From Caryophanales bacterium (lineage in GTDB: Bacteria; Bacillota_I; Bacilli_A; RFN20; CAG-826): a stretch of 7,367 nt of DNA. Every line of letters begins with the position of its first letter. Position 1 is the stretch's first letter. The notes beneath the pieces are model-generated. The model made no database searches, had not been told where the DNA came from, and saw only the letters and a list, made by a program, of their open reading frames with translations. The translations under genes were made by a program, and so were the position numbers. The DNA is taken from NCBI GenBank assembly GCA_028723545.1, contig JAQYER010000121.1, forward strand, positions 1 to 7,367, read 5' to 3'. This document shows, one piece after another, positions 5,269-7,367 of this stretch.

Positions 5269-6828
5269 ATGAATAATGTTGCATTAGAACTTAAAAATAT
5301 TACTAAAAGATTTGGTGAAGTAATCGCTAATAACCATGTTTCATTAACAGTTAATCGCGGTGAAATTTTAGCGCTTTTAGGTGAAAATGGTTCTGGAAAA
5401 ACTTCATTGATGAATGTTATTTCTGGTATTTATTATCCGGAAGAAGGCGAAATATTTGTCAATGGTAAAAGCGTTCAAATTCATTCACCTAAAGAAGCAT
5501 ATGATTATCATATTGGTATGATTCATCAACATTACAAATTAGTTGATGTTTTTACGGCGACTGAAAATGTTGTTTTAGGATTATCTAAAGAAGAATATCG
5601 TCAAATATTAAATAATCCTAAAGCAAAATTTGATTTAAAAGAAGCAGCTAAAAGAATGAAAGAAATTGCTGATTCTTTTGATTTCCATATTAACCCTGAA
5701 CAAAAAGTATATTCGATGTCTGTTTCTCAAAAGCAAACATTAGAAATATTAAAAGTTTTATTCCGTGGCGCGGATATTTTAATTCTTGATGAACCAACCG
5801 CTGTTTTAACACCACAAGAAACAAAACAATTGTTTAAAGTGTTAAGAAATATGAAAAAAGCCGGTAAATCAATTATTATCATTACTCATAAATTAAATGA
5901 AGTTATGGAAATATCTGACCGTGTATCAGTTTTAAGAAAAGGTGAATATATCGGAACAGTTAATACATCTGAAACAAATGAAGCCAATTTAACTGAAATG
6001 ATGGTTGGAAAGAAAATTGATTTAAATATTCAAAGAAAGAAACCAGTTAATCCAAAAGATCGATTAATTATTGAAAATCTAACTATTAATAATGGAACTA
6101 GAAATGTTTTAGACCATGTTTCATTTGTCGCTAAAAGCAATGAAATATTAGGTATTGCTGGTATTGCTGGAAGCGGACAAAAAGAATTATTAGAAGCAAT
6201 TGCGGGACTTCAAAATATTAGCGAAGGAAAAATTGAATTTATTGATGATAATCAACAATATATTGATTTGCAAACTCTTAATCCTGGAAAAATTCGTGAA
6301 TTAGGTATTTCGTTATCATTTGTTCCGGAAGATCGCCTTGGAATGGGTTTAGTATCAACATTTGATTTAGTCGATAATGTTATGCTTCGTTCATATAACA
6401 AAAAAGATAAAAACCATCTTTTTACTACTAATCGAAAAGACCCTTCTTCATTAACTAAAAATATCGTTAATGATTTACAAGTAGTTACACCATCATTACA
6501 TACTGAAATACGTAAATTAAGTGGCGGGAATGTTCAAAAAGTATTAGTCGGAAGAGAAATATCTTCTCATCCTCGTGTTTTAATGGCAGCTTATCCAGTT
6601 CGTGGATTAGACATTAATTCTTCATATTTAATTTACAATTTATTAATGGAGCAAAAAGAAAATAACGCAGCAGTTATTTATGTCGGTGAAGACTTAGATG
6701 TATTAATTGATTTATGTGATCGCATCGTTGTTTTATGCGATGGAAAAGTATCAGGTATCGTTGATGCTTATAATATAAGCAAAGAAGAGATAGGTTTATT
6801 AATGACTAAAACGGGAGGAGAACAATAA
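5269..6828 (+). CDS. Tandem-NBD ABC ATPase of a BMP-type nucleoside importer (NupO/YufO-like)
   Basis: The 519-residue protein has two ABC domains, as in sugar and BMP-type nucleoside importers, at about the usual 500-residue length. NBD1 (about 5-250) has Walker A GENGSGKTS (38-46), Q-loop Gln87, Walker B LILDEPT (171-177) and H-loop His207, but its signature is MSVSQ (150-154). NBD2 (about 265-515) has a degenerate Walker A GIAGSGQKE (298-306), signature LSGGN (417-421), no Walker B Glu in AAYPVRGLD (440-448) and Glu474 in place of the H-loop His. Walker A of NBD1 facing LSGGN of NBD2 gives one canonical ATP site; the other is degenerate, a pattern known in this family. It powers uptake at the inner membrane face. 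The ATG at 5269 has no Shine-Dalgarno sequence, and the hairpin before it carries the only GGAG. It overlaps the permease start by one base. Confidence 0.93.
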   Translation: MNNVALELKNITKRFGEVIANNHVSLTVNRGEILALLGENGSGKTSLMNVISGIYYPEEGEIFVNGKSVQIHSPKEAYDYHIGMIHQHYKLVDVFTATENVVLGLSKEEYRQILNNPKAKFDLKEAAKRMKEIADSFDFHINPEQKVYSMSVSQKQTLEILKVLFRGADILILDEPTAVLTPQETKQLFKVLRNMKKAGKSIIIITHKLNEVMEISDRVSVLRKGEYIGTVNTSETNEANLTEMMVGKKIDLNIQRKKPVNPKDRLIIENLTINNGTRNVLDHVSFVAKSNEILGIAGIAGSGQKELLEAIAGLQNISEGKIEFIDDNQQYIDLQTLNPGKIRELGISLSFVPEDRLGMGLVSTFDLVDNVMLRSYNKKDKNHLFTTNRKDPSSLTKNIVNDLQVVTPSLHTEIRKLSGGNVQKVLVGREISSHPRVLMAAYPVRGLDINSSYLIYNLLMEQKENNAAVIYVGEDLDVLIDLCDRIVVLCDGKVSGIVDAYNISKEEIGLLMTKTGGEQ

Positions 6829-7367
6829 TGGCCAAAACTAAATTAGAACCGTTTATTCGCATTTCTCGTAAATCCGATATTAAACCTTGGTTAAAAATCG
6901 TTATAAAAATAAGCGCAATTCTAGGTGCATTATTATTGTGTGGAATTATTTCTAATATTATTGCTCCTGGAAGTTTCTTTACTTTTTTTGAAAATGTCTT
7001 TATTAAAAACTTTGCATCAACAAGACGTGGCGTGACAACTTTTTCACTTCAAAAAACAATTAATTTATTATGGTCAACCGCTATTTTGTTTCTCATTTCT
7101 TTAGCGGTCACTCCGGCCTTTAAAATGAAGTTTTGGAATATTGGTGGCGAAGGTCAAGTTCTTATGGGAGCTTTTGGAGCGTTAATTATTATGAAATTCG
7201 TTGCTCCATCAATTAATAATAATTTCATTTCAATAATATTAATGTTAATTGTCAGTGTTATTTTTGGAGCGATATGGGCATTTATACCAGCTTTATTTAA
7301 AGTGTTATTTAACACCAATGAAACATTATTTACTTTGATGTTAAATTATGTCGCTATGGCGATTGTT
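6828..7367 (+). CDS. Permease subunit of the BMP-type nucleoside ABC importer (NupP/YufP-like, partial)
   Basis: The frame is open for 180 codons from the ATG at 6828 to the window edge, so the C-terminal half is missing. Hydrophobic segments lie at about 22-46, 77-96, 108-126 and 133-155. The conserved block FWNIGGEGQVLMGA (102-115) and the later IPALFKVLFNTNETLFTLMLNY (153-174) are hallmarks of the branched-chain/BMP permease family that includes the guanosine transporter subunits. It forms the membrane channel with a second permease, expected just outside the right edge. Translation is coupled to the ATPase: the stop and start share a base in TAATG, and GGGAGGAG at 6813-6820 lies 7 nt upstream. 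The N-terminal tail of about 20 residues is cytosolic and basic. Family call is firm; the substrate is inferred from the riboswitch and lipoprotein. Confidence 0.9.
   Translation, partial: MAKTKLEPFIRISRKSDIKPWLKIVIKISAILGALLLCGIISNIIAPGSFFTFFENVFIKNFASTRRGVTTFSLQKTINLLWSTAILFLISLAVTPAFKMKFWNIGGEGQVLMGAFGALIIMKFVAPSINNNFISIILMLIVSVIFGAIWAFIPALFKVLFNTNETLFTLMLNYVAMAIV

Noticed and set aside
1..7367. Recoded genetic code (TGA as Trp), mobile element or CRISPR array
   Set aside because: All genes read through with TGG for Trp and normal stops; no transposase, terminal inverted repeats or regularly spaced repeats were seen.

Overview
The window is AT-rich (about 30% G+C by eye) and reads with the standard code: visible stops are TAA or TAG and Trp is TGG, so it is not a TGA=Trp mollicute. 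A lipobox lipoprotein, two DegV/DUF1284-type genes and a purine-type riboswitch point to a low-GC Firmicutes/Bacilli-like bacterium, perhaps an uncultured gut lineage near Acholeplasma or Erysipelotrichia. The lineage is inference.

Layout. (1) 1-507, minus strand: the N-terminal 169 codons of an XRE-type HTH regulator with a membrane-embedded C-terminal half, running off the left edge. (2) 508-631: a compact divergent regulatory region with a 10-bp direct repeat, a small palindrome and candidate promoters both ways. (3) 632-1501, plus strand: a DegV/FakB-like fatty-acid-binding protein. It converges on (4) 3240-1498, minus strand: a half-size ABC exporter. The two stop codons overlap and share one bidirectional terminator hairpin. 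(5) 3647-3282, minus strand: a cysteine-rich DUF1284 protein just upstream of the exporter and probably cotranscribed with it. (6) 3648-3992: a 345-bp divergent intergenic region. It holds a good plus-strand promoter, a purine-type riboswitch aptamer, a long candidate antiterminator and an intrinsic terminator. (7) 3993-7367, plus strand: a BMP-family lipoprotein, a terminator-like hairpin, a tandem-NBD ABC ATPase and the start of a permease that is cut by the right edge.

How it works together. The right half is a NupNOPQ/PnrA-type nucleoside (purine) ABC importer. Its leader RNA carries a guanine-type aptamer (C at the specificity position) whose 3' P1 strand is also complementary to a segment just before the terminator. 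Ligand binding should therefore favour termination and shut the importer off when purine is plentiful. A second hairpin between the lipoprotein and ATPase genes probably lowers expression of the downstream subunits relative to the binding protein.

The most interesting points are the non-consensus aptamer (short P2, 8-nt loops, substitutions in J1/2 and J2/3), the fully traceable switch, the lack of Shine-Dalgarno sequences for four of the seven genes, and the repeat-bearing, possibly leaderless promoter of the membrane XRE regulator. No mobile element, CRISPR array, tRNA or rRNA was seen.
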